NCBI GenBank assembly: GCA_032123435.1
Contig: JAQBFJ010000071.1
Location: forward strand, 1-29,803
Direction: 5' to 3'
Source of the DNA: JAQBFJ01 sp032123435
GTDB lineage: Bacteria > Verrucomicrobiota > Kiritimatiellia > UBA8416 > JAQBFJ01
DNA length: 29,803 bases
A program made the position numbers and the translations under genes. Below are positions 1 through 7,366 of the stretch, piece after piece; within the stretch, counting starts at the first letter, position 1, and each line of letters begins with the position of its first letter. The notes below the pieces were generated by a model. That model ran no database searches and was not told the DNA's origin. It worked only from the letters and a program-made list of their open reading frames with translations.

Positions 1-1154
1 TCACTGCCTACCGGTGGACACCCTTTGACAAAAGCACCTTGTTTTTTATGTTTAATGGTGCAGTTGCCTATGCAAATAGTGTTCAAAGGCACTTTTTCAT
101 GGCCCTTGCCTATAGCAATATTCAGAGACGTTTCAGATGGAAAATAATCAAATATGCGATTGCTGTACTGTTTCAGAAAAAGCAGGACAGTTGACTGACA
201 AGCACTGCAGGATTGTTCGTCCAGTATGTTTATGTTCGGGAATTGAATGGAAAGATTGGCCGGCGGCGGCTCGAAAGCAGAAATCCATTCATGCCAGTTA
301 TCAGGTCTTATGCTTATGTTGTTGATGTCTATAACTCCATATCCGCGGCTGGCGCCGTGTTTGAGGTGCGAAATGCTTTCCGGGTCAATTCCCATCAGTC
401 TGCAGGCTACGGCATCTGTTGCGAATGCATCCGCCCCGGCCAGTACTATACCCATCGGCTTGGGTGTTCCCGCGCTTGGCCCGAGCCCCTGCATTCCAAC
501 TGTACCGTCTATTACGGACAGGTGCGGCCGTAACACGCCTGCCATATCCGATATGGCTATATTAACTGATCTTTCGGATTCCAATCCTTTGACAGGAGGT
601 AGCATGTGTAATTTCACTTTGCTATGCCGCCATAAACAGCCTTTCATGTTTTTTATGGATAAAGATACGCCGGTATGCATATGGGTCTTCATCACCGGTA
701 TTGATACTATAAAGTCATGTTCCTTCACTTCACGGCATAGTTTCAGGGAATTGATTGCCATGCCTTCCGGAATATTTGCTTTAACGCAGGGATGTTCATC
801 CATATCTATCAGCGGGCAGTTTCTTTCACGCGCTACGTCTGCTATACCGGTTGACTCAAAGGCCTCCAAAGCTTTTACTCCCTTAATGGGGCTCTCTCCT
901 ATGGCAACTTCGGCGCCAGCCTCACGAAAAGCATCTATGACAGCTGCCACAACCTGCGGCTCTGTTGTTACGCCGGTACCTGGGCCGGCCATACGGCCCG
1001 CATTGGGTTTAAGCAACACTTTTCTTGCCTTTGCCGGGGACAGATCCATTTCAGCCAGAACCTGACGTGTATTCTCGTACGCAGTGGCGCCATGCGCGAC
1101 GAAAACTTCCGGCTTCTTCCCCGTTTTAAGAAAAGGATTCTTATTTACTTCCAT
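1..1154 (-). CDS. DUF362 domain protein, 3' end beyond window
   Basis: Reading the minus strand from the ATG at 1154 gives 384 codons without a stop, running off the left edge, so the gene is incomplete. The protein carries typical DUF362 features: an early LLKPNAG motif (about residues 47-53), MKTHMHTGVSLSIKNMKG (about 155-172), and VIDGTVGMQGLGP (about 214-226). DUF362 proteins are often iron-sulfur-linked, but their reaction is mostly unknown. The C-terminal part seen here has SCSAC (C316, C319), CIGNC (C361, C365) and KGCPPVGS (C379), five cysteines that could bind a metal or cluster; this is inference. It is not a classical CxxCxxCxxxCP ferredoxin motif. A weak purine-rich stretch (GTAGAG) precedes the ATG. 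It lies downstream of nagB on the same strand, but about 440 bp of repeat-rich DNA separates them, so it is probably not in that operon. Confidence 0.85.
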   Translation of the reverse strand, partial: MEVNKNPFLKTGKKPEVFVAHGATAYENTRQVLAEMDLSPAKARKVLLKPNAGRMAGPGTGVTTEPQVVAAVIDAFREAGAEVAIGESPIKGVKALEAFESTGIADVARERNCPLIDMDEHPCVKANIPEGMAINSLKLCREVKEHDFIVSIPVMKTHMHTGVSLSIKNMKGCLWRHSKVKLHMLPPVKGLESERSVNIAISDMAGVLRPHLSVIDGTVGMQGLGPSAGTPKPMGIVLAGADAFATDAVACRLMGIDPESISHLKHGASRGYGVIDINNISIRPDNWHEWISAFEPPPANLSIQFPNINILDEQSCSACQSTVLLFLKQYSNRIFDYFPSETSLNIAIGKGHEKVPLNTICIGNCTIKHKKQGAFVKGCPPVGS

Positions 1155-1186
1155 CACTCTACTTCACTTTCTTGTAAAAAGCTTTC

Positions 1187-1356
1187 TTAACCACCCGGCG
1201 TTGTCCTCATGGAGTAAACCTCCGAGACCTTCCCATGCAGGTTGTTGATTTAATTGTGAAACACTCGTTTCCGAATTAAATCAACTCTCTTCTCTTTCTC
1301 CTCCTCCGCCTGCCTCGCCGAAGCTTTCTTGCGAAGGCGGGTGAACTCCGTGGTAA
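1187..1356. repeat. Composite hairpin repeat, copy 1 (short form)
   Basis: The unit starts TTAACCACCCGGCG and ends CTCCGTGGTAA, so its ends carry a short inverted repeat (TTA(A)CCAC / GTGGTAA). Inside, GGAGTAAACCTCCGAGAC is shared with the copies at 4752-5000 and 8194-8428. A strong hairpin at 1244-1285 has 12-bp arms (GTTGATTTAATT / AATTAAATCAAC) and an inner GAAAC/GTTTC stem around ACTC. This copy lacks the second hairpin (GTTGCATCAAATC arms) found in the other two, as if it were cleanly deleted. Confidence 0.85.
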
Positions 1357-1389
1357 AAATCTTTCTTCTTCCCTTCATCAGGAAACACT

Positions 1390-1446
1390 GTTCAAGAAAT
1401 GTGGAAGAAAACTATCGTTTTATTTCAGATTTCTTGGACCATCTTG
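1390..1446. repeat. Conserved-loop hairpin repeat, copy A
   Basis: Arms GTTCAAGAAAT (1390-1400) and ATTTCTTGGAC (1429-1439) pair with one mismatch. The inside contains GTGGAAGAAAACTATCGTTTTAT with a smaller AAAAC/GTTTT stem, and CATCTTG follows. A related copy at 23536-23591 differs in the arm by a G-to-A change matched by C-to-T in the other arm, so pairing is kept. The copy at 27331-27381 has the same inner part but a different stem. Confidence 0.75.
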
Positions 1447-1451
1447 TCTTA

Positions 1452-1476
1452 ATCCTGTTTATCCTGTAATCCTGTC
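1452..1476. repeat. Short ATCCTGT tandem repeat
   Basis: Three ATCCTGT units sit at 8-9 base spacing (ATCCTGTTT, ATCCTGTA, ATCCTGTC). The string CCTGTCAAAAAACTC that closes it recurs just before the insertion sequence near 27.4 kb. Degenerate relatives lie near 23.69 kb, and on the other strand near 23.37 kb. Confidence 0.6.
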
Positions 1477-1595
1477 AAAAAAACTCTCTTCTTTCTTGCG
1501 ACGGCGGGTCAAAAAACCTCCCCTTTATACTATCAGAACGGGGTAGGGCGCGGAAAGGATAAGAACGTGGGCCTGCAAGATTTTACCGTATAAAT

Positions 1596-2387
1596 TTATT
1601 GATCCCGAAATTCCTGCCATTCCGGTTCATTTTCGAAAATCCAGCGGTAATAATCTTTCCCCTTCAACTTGCCCGCCGCGGATTCATCCACGATAACACG
1701 GCATGATGGATGTAATTGAAGCGCTGACGCCGATATCATTGCGGTAATCGGCCCTTCGGTTGCGCCAGCCAGCACCTTGGCTTTTTGCGCACCCGTTGCC
1801 AGCAGTAAACAACTCTTAGCTTCAAGTATTGTTCCTACCCCCATGGTTATGCCGCGTCTCGGCATCAGGTCAGGTGATGGAAATAAACGTTCATTTTGAG
1901 CTATTGTTTCAGGAGTCAGCGCTTTTTCGCGTGTCCGTGAATAAAGCGCGGATAACGGCTCGTTAAATCCTATATGACCATCAGACCCTATGCCGAGCAA
2001 TTGCAGATCAATGCCGCCATGTTCGGTTATCATAAGTTCATATTGCCTGCATTCGCCGTTCAGATCGTCTGTCATACCGTTTGGAAGATGAGTGTTCTGC
2101 TGTTTGATGTTTACCCGACTGAATAAATGTTTGTTCATGTAAGAATGATATGAGCTCGGGTTATTTGGTTCAATACCGACATATTCGTCCAGATTAAATG
2201 TAGCACAGGAAGAAAAATCCAGGCCTTCATCCTGATGCATGCGTGCGAGTTGAACATAAACCTTCTCCATCGTACGCCCCGTGGCAAGACCAAGCACCAG
2301 GGCTGGCTTCTCCTTTAATGCCTTCGCGATCAATCTGGCAACAAGAAGCGCCGCCTCATCTTCGTCTTTCCGGATGATTATTTCCAT
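1596..2387 (-). CDS. nagB: Glucosamine-6-phosphate deaminase
   Basis: A 263-residue protein of normal length for NagB, the cytoplasmic enzyme that converts glucosamine-6-phosphate to fructose-6-phosphate and ammonia. Family motifs are plain: LGLATGRT (about 32-39, phosphate binding), FNLDEYVG (64-71), and GIGSDGHIGFNEP (132-144). Asp67, Asp136, His138 and Glu143 align, with a constant offset of 5, to the known E. coli catalytic residues Asp72, Asp141, His143 and Glu148. The start overlaps the end of the upstream oxidoreductase gene by 10 bases, so the two are translationally coupled. The operon also holds a sugar aminotransferase, which suggests that NagB here serves amino-sugar recycling or supply of hexose phosphate for a surface sugar. 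That role is inferred; the enzyme call is firm. Confidence 0.93.
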   Translation of the reverse strand: MEIIIRKDEDEAALLVARLIAKALKEKPALVLGLATGRTMEKVYVQLARMHQDEGLDFSSCATFNLDEYVGIEPNNPSSYHSYMNKHLFSRVNIKQQNTHLPNGMTDDLNGECRQYELMITEHGGIDLQLLGIGSDGHIGFNEPLSALYSRTREKALTPETIAQNERLFPSPDLMPRRGITMGVGTILEAKSCLLLATGAQKAKVLAGATEGPITAMISASALQLHPSCRVIVDESAAGKLKGKDYYRWIFENEPEWQEFRDQ

Positions 2388-3457
2388 TCAACACCATATT
2401 CCTTTGAGTGTACCGGCGCCGAAAGTAGAATCTGCCGTTCGGGTATTTTTTTCTGAAGAAGTTTTAGCTCGTGCTTCCCTTTAACCAGTGGAAGTGATGT
2501 TTGACCACCTTCTATTACGGACCTGCACAGGCCCATCATTATTTCAAACCCTTTATAAGCACTTGTAAAGTTGCACGGATGCACCTTGCTGTCATCATCC
2601 AGCCAGTCGGCCATATCCTGTATGTATGGCGGCATATCCAGATCATAATTCATACAACCTTCACCTGACCATGATCCCGATTTCGTTACAGCCCGCCAGC
2701 CACCGCCGGTAAGTACCTCCGCAAAGCCGTCCGACCCCTGCGCGCCGATCCTGCACTTGCGCCACCAGTAATCCACTTCAGGCACATCAGGCGCACCAGC
2801 TCCGCATTCCACGATACCCCGCACGCCATTGGCAAATTGTATGAACCCGGCAATATAGTCAGGAGAAGAATGCGCGTCACTGAACTTGCCGCGACCCGCC
2901 GCCTGGCCCATGACCCACTTGGCGTCAGATTCACCATTGTACCAGCGCATATAGTCAATGAGATGACTGAGCATATGCATCATCCAGCCGCCTGCCATGC
3001 CGTAAACCGTATGTATGTTGCCAAGCTTGCCGCTTGTTATTATTTCCTTAACCTTGCGATAATGCTCGCCATACCGGTGTTGATGACTGACAACAGCCTT
3101 TACCTTCTTCCTGTCCAGAAGCGCTTTTATCTTCATCGCCTCCGCGCTGGAGGTTGCAACCGGCTTTTCAAACGCAATCAGCTTCGCGCGGCTCTTTATG
3201 CCCAGCTTAATCATATCCAGCCGTAATGTCGGCATCGTGCAGAAACAGAACACATCAGGCTTCACCGATGCCGCGAGCGCGGCCGGATCAGTAAACGTCG
3301 CCGGGTTTCCGAGCGAAGGCGCTGATGCTTCAACTTTATCCTTATCAATATCACATATCGCTGTGACCTTGAACCTGGGATTCGCATTAAAGGCGGCGGC
3401 ATGATGCTTCCCGCGCTTACCCATTCCTATTACTGCTACCTTGTAAATGTTGTTCAT
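2378..3457 (-). CDS. Gfo/Idh/MocA family NAD(P)-dependent oxidoreductase
   Basis: A 359-residue protein with an N-terminal Rossmann fold (VAVIGMGKRGKHHAAAF, residues about 8-24; acidic residue in TAICDID) and the EKPVATS motif near residue 100, where the lysine is catalytic in this family. The C-terminal half is the usual alpha/beta substrate domain. Members oxidise or reduce sugars and cyclitols with NAD(P). The substrate cannot be read from sequence. A good ribosome site (AAGG) lies 6 bases before the ATG, and the gene starts 14 bases after the DegT-type aminotransferase. Oxidoreductase plus aminotransferase is the standard pair for making 3-amino or similar amino sugars on a nucleotide carrier. 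That reading is inference from context. Confidence 0.88.
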   Translation of the reverse strand: MNNIYKVAVIGMGKRGKHHAAAFNANPRFKVTAICDIDKDKVEASAPSLGNPATFTDPAALAASVKPDVFCFCTMPTLRLDMIKLGIKSRAKLIAFEKPVATSSAEAMKIKALLDRKKVKAVVSHQHRYGEHYRKVKEIITSGKLGNIHTVYGMAGGWMMHMLSHLIDYMRWYNGESDAKWVMGQAAGRGKFSDAHSSPDYIAGFIQFANGVRGIVECGAGAPDVPEVDYWWRKCRIGAQGSDGFAEVLTGGGWRAVTKSGSWSGEGCMNYDLDMPPYIQDMADWLDDDSKVHPCNFTSAYKGFEIMMGLCRSVIEGGQTSLPLVKGKHELKLLQKKIPERQILLSAPVHSKEYGVEWK

Positions 3458-3471
3458 TGTTACCTTGCTGT

Positions 3472-4596
3472 TCAGTTTTGAGCGTTATTCCATTCCAGTA
3501 CCTTGGCAATCGTGTAATCTGCTTCCTCTTCCGTTAACTCCGGGAATATGGGGAGGCTGACACATGTTGCCGCGTTTTTCTCAGCGTATTTCTGTTTTCC
3601 GCATAAACGCGCCTTCTTGCCCCACGGATAATTTTCCTGCTGATGAATCGCGATAGGGTAATGACACTTCGCGTCAATTTTGTTCTCATTCAGGAATTTC
3701 AGTAAATCATCACGTTGTGCCGGCTTTTTTGTTTCTATCACATAAAGATGATACACATGCCGATAGCCCGGCATTTCGTATGGCAGTGTAATATTCTTAG
3801 CGCGTACCAGCCCCTGATTATAACGCGCGGCCAATGCTCGGCGCTGATCGCTCCATTCTGTTATATGTTTCAGTTTGGCGCTCAATATACCGGCATGCAG
3901 ATCGTCAAGCCTGCTGTTGAATCCATAACTGTGACACGACCTTTTCGCGGAACCGTGATTCCGCAATGTACGGATCGTCTTGTCTATGTCAGGATTATTG
4001 GTGATAACCGCGCCGCCATCACCAAATGTCCCGAGATTCTTCTGGATAATAAAACTCGTTGTCACGGCGTCGCTCAACTCGCCCTGTTTGAATCCTGCAC
4101 CTGACGCGTCCACTGCCTGAGCGCTATCTTCTATAACAAAAAGGTTATGTTTATCGGCTATAGCACGTATAGCTGGCATGTCCGCGCATTGCCCGTAAAG
4201 ATGAACCGGAATAATCGCCTTTGTCTTCTTATTTATGGCTCTTTCGATTTTGGCCGGGTCAATACACTTCGTTTTCTTGTCACAATCAACAAAAACTACT
4301 TTAGCGCCTGCGATCCATGCCGCTTCAGCTGTCGCGAAAAAGGTATTTGCTGTTGTTATACACTCATCACCAGGTCCTACGCCCAGCGCCATTAAAGTCA
4401 GCCATATCGCGTCCGTACCGTTCCCCACGCCGATCGCGTGTCTGGCCTGAAAATATGCGGCCAATTCCTGTTCAAACCGGGTAAGCATTGGACCCATGAC
4501 ATACTGTCCGCTTTCCAGCACTTCCTGTATATTGCTGTCTATTTCAGATTTAATGTTGTGATATTGCTTTATATGACCATAGAACGGAACCTTCAT
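3472..4596 (-). CDS. DegT/DnrJ/EryC1/StrS-type sugar aminotransferase
   Basis: A 374-residue PLP-dependent enzyme of the DegT/StrS family, which transfers an amino group to keto-sugars bound to nucleotides. Visible motifs are VGNGTDAIWL (about 57-66), TANTFFATAEA, VHLYGQCADM, EDSAQA (Asp157, pyridine-nitrogen contact) and QKNLGTFGDGGAV, where Lys186 should form the PLP aldimine. The more common SFYPGKNLG is SFIIQKNLG here, a tolerated variation. The C-terminal part has CHYPIAIHQQ and a CVSLPIFPELTEEE segment, both usual for the family. An AGGGG ribosome site lies 7 bases before the ATG. It is the first gene of the operon with the Gfo/Idh oxidoreductase and nagB. The exact sugar is unknown. 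Confidence 0.92.
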   Translation of the reverse strand: MKVPFYGHIKQYHNIKSEIDSNIQEVLESGQYVMGPMLTRFEQELAAYFQARHAIGVGNGTDAIWLTLMALGVGPGDECITTANTFFATAEAAWIAGAKVVFVDCDKKTKCIDPAKIERAINKKTKAIIPVHLYGQCADMPAIRAIADKHNLFVIEDSAQAVDASGAGFKQGELSDAVTTSFIIQKNLGTFGDGGAVITNNPDIDKTIRTLRNHGSAKRSCHSYGFNSRLDDLHAGILSAKLKHITEWSDQRRALAARYNQGLVRAKNITLPYEMPGYRHVYHLYVIETKKPAQRDDLLKFLNENKIDAKCHYPIAIHQQENYPWGKKARLCGKQKYAEKNAATCVSLPIFPELTEEEADYTIAKVLEWNNAQN

Positions 4597-4650
4597 TTAT
4601 TTTCCCCTGACTTTATTGTTTTCCGGCGTAGTATTAATCTTCTAAACGTG

Positions 4651-4676
4651 TTTACTGACATACCTGATTCAGTAAA
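4651..4676. promoter_or_regulatory. Palindrome upstream of aminotransferase operon
   Basis: TTTACTGA (4651-4658) and TCAGTAAA (4669-4676) form a perfect 8-bp inverted repeat with a 10-base centre, 55-80 bases before the aminotransferase start codon. Its size and position fit a dimeric-regulator operator. The regulator is unknown and no gene for one is next to it. It could also be a simple hairpin. Confidence 0.35.
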
Positions 4677-4751
4677 ACTGCATGGCAAACTATCACATAA
4701 CGAGCTATGTTCAAGTCTTTTTTAGCGCAAGCGGAAGGGAAAGAAAGATAT

Positions 4752-5000
4752 TAACCACCCGCGCTCCCGCGCTGGAGTCCCCGAGAACGCGGAGAATGCA
4801 GAAGACAGGAGGTTGCATCAAATCCAATATTGCTTCGCAATACTTGATTTGATGCAACGTTGTCCTCATGGAGTAAACCTCCGAGACAACCTCATCTCCT
4901 CCAACATGCAAAGTATTGATTTAATTGTGAAACATTCGTTTCCGAATTAAATCAACTCTCTTCTCTGTATTGCTCCGTGCCTCCGTGTACTCCGTGGTAA
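4752..5000. repeat. Composite hairpin repeat, copy 2 (full form)
   Basis: Begins TTAACCACCCG and ends TCCGTGGTAA. The first hairpin (4812-4858) has arms of about 22 bp with two mismatches, built on GTTGCATCAAATC / GATTTGATGCAAC and closed by ATTGC-TTC-GCAAT. The second (4916-4955) has arms TTGATTTAATT / AATTAAATCAA with an inner GAAAC...GTTTC. Between them lies GGAGTAAACCTCCGAGAC. The 3' end carries the GCTCCGTGCCTCCGTG type repeat. The order of parts matches 8194-8428. Confidence 0.85.
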
Positions 5001-5026
5001 AAAAGAAAGAAAGGTTCCTTGTTGTG

Positions 5027-5076
5027 CAATGTCTTATCCCACACGCATGCAATTCTTCATGAAATATGTGGACTAG
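5027..5076. repeat. Partial copy of the 250-bp repeat
   Basis: This stretch, CAATGTCTTATCCCACACGC followed by ATGCAATTCTTCATGAAATA and TGTGGACTAG, matches the last 50 bases of the repeat at 13276-13526 with only a few differences. Only the distal end of the repeat is present here, next to the promoter-like pair before the subtilase gene. Confidence 0.8.
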
Positions 5077-5089
5077 ACGCATTAAACAA

Positions 5090-5119
5090 CTGACATGCGT
5101 GCAGGTATCATGGTATAAT
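5090..5119 (+). promoter_or_regulatory. Putative sigma-70-like promoter of subtilase gene
   Basis: CTGACA at 5090-5095 and TATAAT at 5114-5119 are separated by 18 bases. Transcription would begin near 5126, leaving a very short leader before ATG 5134 or ATG 5146. The -10 box is a perfect consensus; the -35 box differs at one base. It lies just after a repeat fragment. Confidence 0.5.
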
Positions 5120-5133
5120 AGCCAATAATGTAA

Positions 5134-6669
5134 ATGGTGGCGTCTATGAAAGCTTTTCGTTTCTTTCAATATCTTTTGATCGCGTTAATTGTTGTCGCGC
5201 CCTGGAACACCATGGCGGCTTATAAAGATAGTATTGAACATACCAGACTCGCCGCCGAATTGACGGAATCACTGCCAACAGGCACCAATATCGCTGTGTC
5301 CCATATTGAAGCCGCACTGGGTGGAGGCGAATACATGCCCGAACCGGGCAATGCAGAATTTACAGGCAAGACATTTACAAGCATGAGCGGCCCACCCACG
5401 AACGACTCTACACACGCCACTGGGGTAGGGCTATATTACTACGGCAGGACAACAAGCATAGCGCCTGATATTAATCTTATATACAATTATAATGCATTTG
5501 ACTGGCTTTATTCCGGTTTCCTGCGCACAGGCGAATCGGTGGAGCCGAATATTGAGACCAACCGGCTCCAGAACCATTCATGGATAATCCTTTCCGGCAC
5601 AGTGACAAATTCCGCCAGACGATTAGATTACGCGATTACGCGCGATGGATTCACGGCAGTTGTCGGGTTAAACAATGGTGAGGCCACACCAATACCGCAG
5701 TTACTGGCTCATTGTTATAATGTTATTAGCGTGGGCCTGTCCAACGGTAAACACAGTACTGGCGGCACGTTATTCGACGGCGCAGGCCGTACGAAACCCG
5801 ACATTGTAGCACCATGCAGCTCAGCAAGCGTGGCTACACCCGTTATCAGCGCGGCGTCAGCCATTCTGATGCAAGTCATGGCGGAAGATTCCGCATTAAC
5901 GAACGCTTATCATCCTGAATGTGTTAAAGCGATTCTTATGGCTGGTGCCACAAAAGACGAATTTCCCACATGGGACAGAACATCCTCACGCCCCATAGAC
6001 GATAGATATGGGGCAGGTGAAGTCAATGTGTACAACAGTTACCATATATTGACGGCAGGCGAGCAGTCGGCAAGTACATCAAACATTGTAGACAATTCAG
6101 GGTGGAACTATAGTTCAATTGAAGCTGGCACAAACCATCTCTACTTCATTGAAGTCCCCACAAACTATGTCATGACAAGATTTTCCGCCATGCTGGTATG
6201 GAATCGTATTGTCACTGATGGGCCTGGCGCTGGTTTTGATCCCTTATCATCATTACCGGAGCTGAGTTTATATTTCTATGAAGCATCCGGTTTCTCATTG
6301 GGCGATATGATAGATGTCTCCACGAGCAGTGTTGACAATGTAGAGCATATTTATCAGAAACATCTTCCAGCCGGCAGGTATGCCCTGGAGGTTACTACTG
6401 ACATTACCGCGGATTACGCTTTAGCATGGTACGGCAAGCCGGCACTTATTCCCGTAATCCAGTCTATAGGCTGGACCAATGGCAATGTAAAAATTGAAGC
6501 AGACGTTAGTTCAAACATTAATTGTGCGGTCAAAGTCTCGACAAATCTAGTGAATGGTGACTGGCAATATATAGCTACCAACATGCCCGTGACCAATGTA
6601 TGGACATATATTGATGTTGAAAGCACCAATTTCAACAATCGTTTTTATCGGTTAGTCCCCGATCCGTAG
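5134..6669 (+). CDS. Secreted S8 (subtilisin-like) peptidase, variant catalytic site
   Basis: A 511-residue protein with a signal peptide (basic MKAFR start, hydrophobic core to about residue 22, likely cut after MAA near residue 29). The S8 signs are DSTHATGVG (His94), NHSW (Asn147, oxyanion hole), VSVG (198-201), KPDIVAP (221-227) and SASVATPVISAASA, with Ser232 as nucleophile. The usual DTG/DSG aspartate is not there: the matching strand reads IAVSHIEA, with His57 where Asp is expected and Glu59 two residues on. A C-terminal beta domain (about 335-430) and a tail ending NNRFYRLVPDP follow, a style common in secreted PVC-group proteins. The protein should act outside the cytoplasm. ATG 5146 (MKAFRFF) is an equally good start and gives a cleaner signal peptide. 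The gene stands alone behind its own promoter. Confidence 0.8.
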   Translation: MVASMKAFRFFQYLLIALIVVAPWNTMAAYKDSIEHTRLAAELTESLPTGTNIAVSHIEAALGGGEYMPEPGNAEFTGKTFTSMSGPPTNDSTHATGVGLYYYGRTTSIAPDINLIYNYNAFDWLYSGFLRTGESVEPNIETNRLQNHSWIILSGTVTNSARRLDYAITRDGFTAVVGLNNGEATPIPQLLAHCYNVISVGLSNGKHSTGGTLFDGAGRTKPDIVAPCSSASVATPVISAASAILMQVMAEDSALTNAYHPECVKAILMAGATKDEFPTWDRTSSRPIDDRYGAGEVNVYNSYHILTAGEQSASTSNIVDNSGWNYSSIEAGTNHLYFIEVPTNYVMTRFSAMLVWNRIVTDGPGAGFDPLSSLPELSLYFYEASGFSLGDMIDVSTSSVDNVEHIYQKHLPAGRYALEVTTDITADYALAWYGKPALIPVIQSIGWTNGNVKIEADVSSNINCAVKVSTNLVNGDWQYIATNMPVTNVWTYIDVESTNFNNRFYRLVPDP

Positions 6670-6740
6670 TCGGTTATATGGCAAGGACATGAATAAGTCT
6701 TTATTGCACTACGTAAATTTGAAGTGACAATAGGATCGGC

Positions 6741-7358
6741 ATGAGGTACATTACAAATATGCCAATGAGTTTTGCATATCGAAAAGTTACACAAGCACTG
6801 AATTATTTTGCCGAACAGAACGGTGGGCGAATCAACAAAATGAAAGCACTTAAATTGCTTTATTTTGCCGACCGTTTCCATATACGCAAATATGGACGTC
6901 CTATTACCAATGACGAATATTTTGCAATGAAAAACGGGCCGGTTCCTTCAGGTGCAAAAGACTTAGTAGAGGGTAGCGATTTTAGACCTGATTCGGAAAA
7001 GGCTTATGCCGGCCAATATCTTGATCCCGTTGATCGTTATGAGTATTCTTCTATAGCTAAGCCCGATTTCGAAGTGTTTTCACAAACCGATGTGGAATCG
7101 TTAAAATATGCATTGGAACATTTCGGACGTTTTGATCAATTCAAGTTGGTTGAGTTAACTCATCAATATCCCGAATGGAAACGGCATGAAGTGGCCCTCA
7201 ACAGCGAAGCTACTTCCAGAGTGAAAATGAATTTTAGTGATTTTCTTGATGACCCTTCAGTTAACGTTGATTACTGTCACAAGCTTAGCGAAGATGATCG
7301 TTCCTTGCGTCGAGAGGAAATCCAGGAGTTGTGTGCAATACATAACCTTTGGAATTGA
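6741..7358 (+). CDS. Panacea-domain (DUF4065) antitoxin-like protein
   Basis: A 205-residue protein carrying a Panacea (DUF4065/SocA-like) domain from about residue 10 to 150. The hallmark region INKMKALKLLYFADRFHIRK is followed by AMKNGPVPSGAKDL, matching the family's KLxYFA...GPV pattern. Panacea proteins are known as versatile antitoxins paired with unrelated toxins (PanA in PanAT systems). AGGA lies about 7 bases before ATG 6741; a later Met (MSFAYRK) is possible. The downstream toxin-like gene starts 8 bases after this stop, the expected antitoxin-first order. The family call is firm; the antitoxin role is inferred from family and arrangement. Confidence 0.85.
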   Translation: MRYITNMPMSFAYRKVTQALNYFAEQNGGRINKMKALKLLYFADRFHIRKYGRPITNDEYFAMKNGPVPSGAKDLVEGSDFRPDSEKAYAGQYLDPVDRYEYSSIAKPDFEVFSQTDVESLKYALEHFGRFDQFKLVELTHQYPEWKRHEVALNSEATSRVKMNFSDFLDDPSVNVDYCHKLSEDDRSLRREEIQELCAIHNLWN

Positions 7359-7366
7359 GGGCATAT

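Larger units (their letters stand above)
1155..1595. other. Intergenic, repeat-rich, no gene
   Basis: This 441-bp gap between the DUF362 gene and nagB holds no convincing ORF. It contains, in order, a copy of the ACCACCCG composite hairpin unit (1187-1356), a copy of the conserved-loop hairpin (1390-1446), and a short ATCCTGT tandem (1452-1476). The same order of modules recurs upstream of the insertion sequence near 27.28-27.41 kb. No strong promoter or terminator could be singled out. Confidence 0.8.
4597..5133. other. Divergent intergenic region, repeat-rich, no gene
   Basis: This 537-bp gap separates the minus-strand aminotransferase operon from the plus-strand subtilase gene. It contains a palindrome near the aminotransferase start (4651-4676), a full composite hairpin repeat (4752-5000), a 50-bp partial copy of the 250-bp repeat (5027-5076) and a promoter-like pair (5090-5119). 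No coding stretch is convincing. Confidence 0.8.

Noticed and set aside
247..1065. 272-codon plus-strand open frame
   Set aside because: It is antisense to the DUF362 gene, whose minus-strand frame has clear family motifs over the whole stretch.
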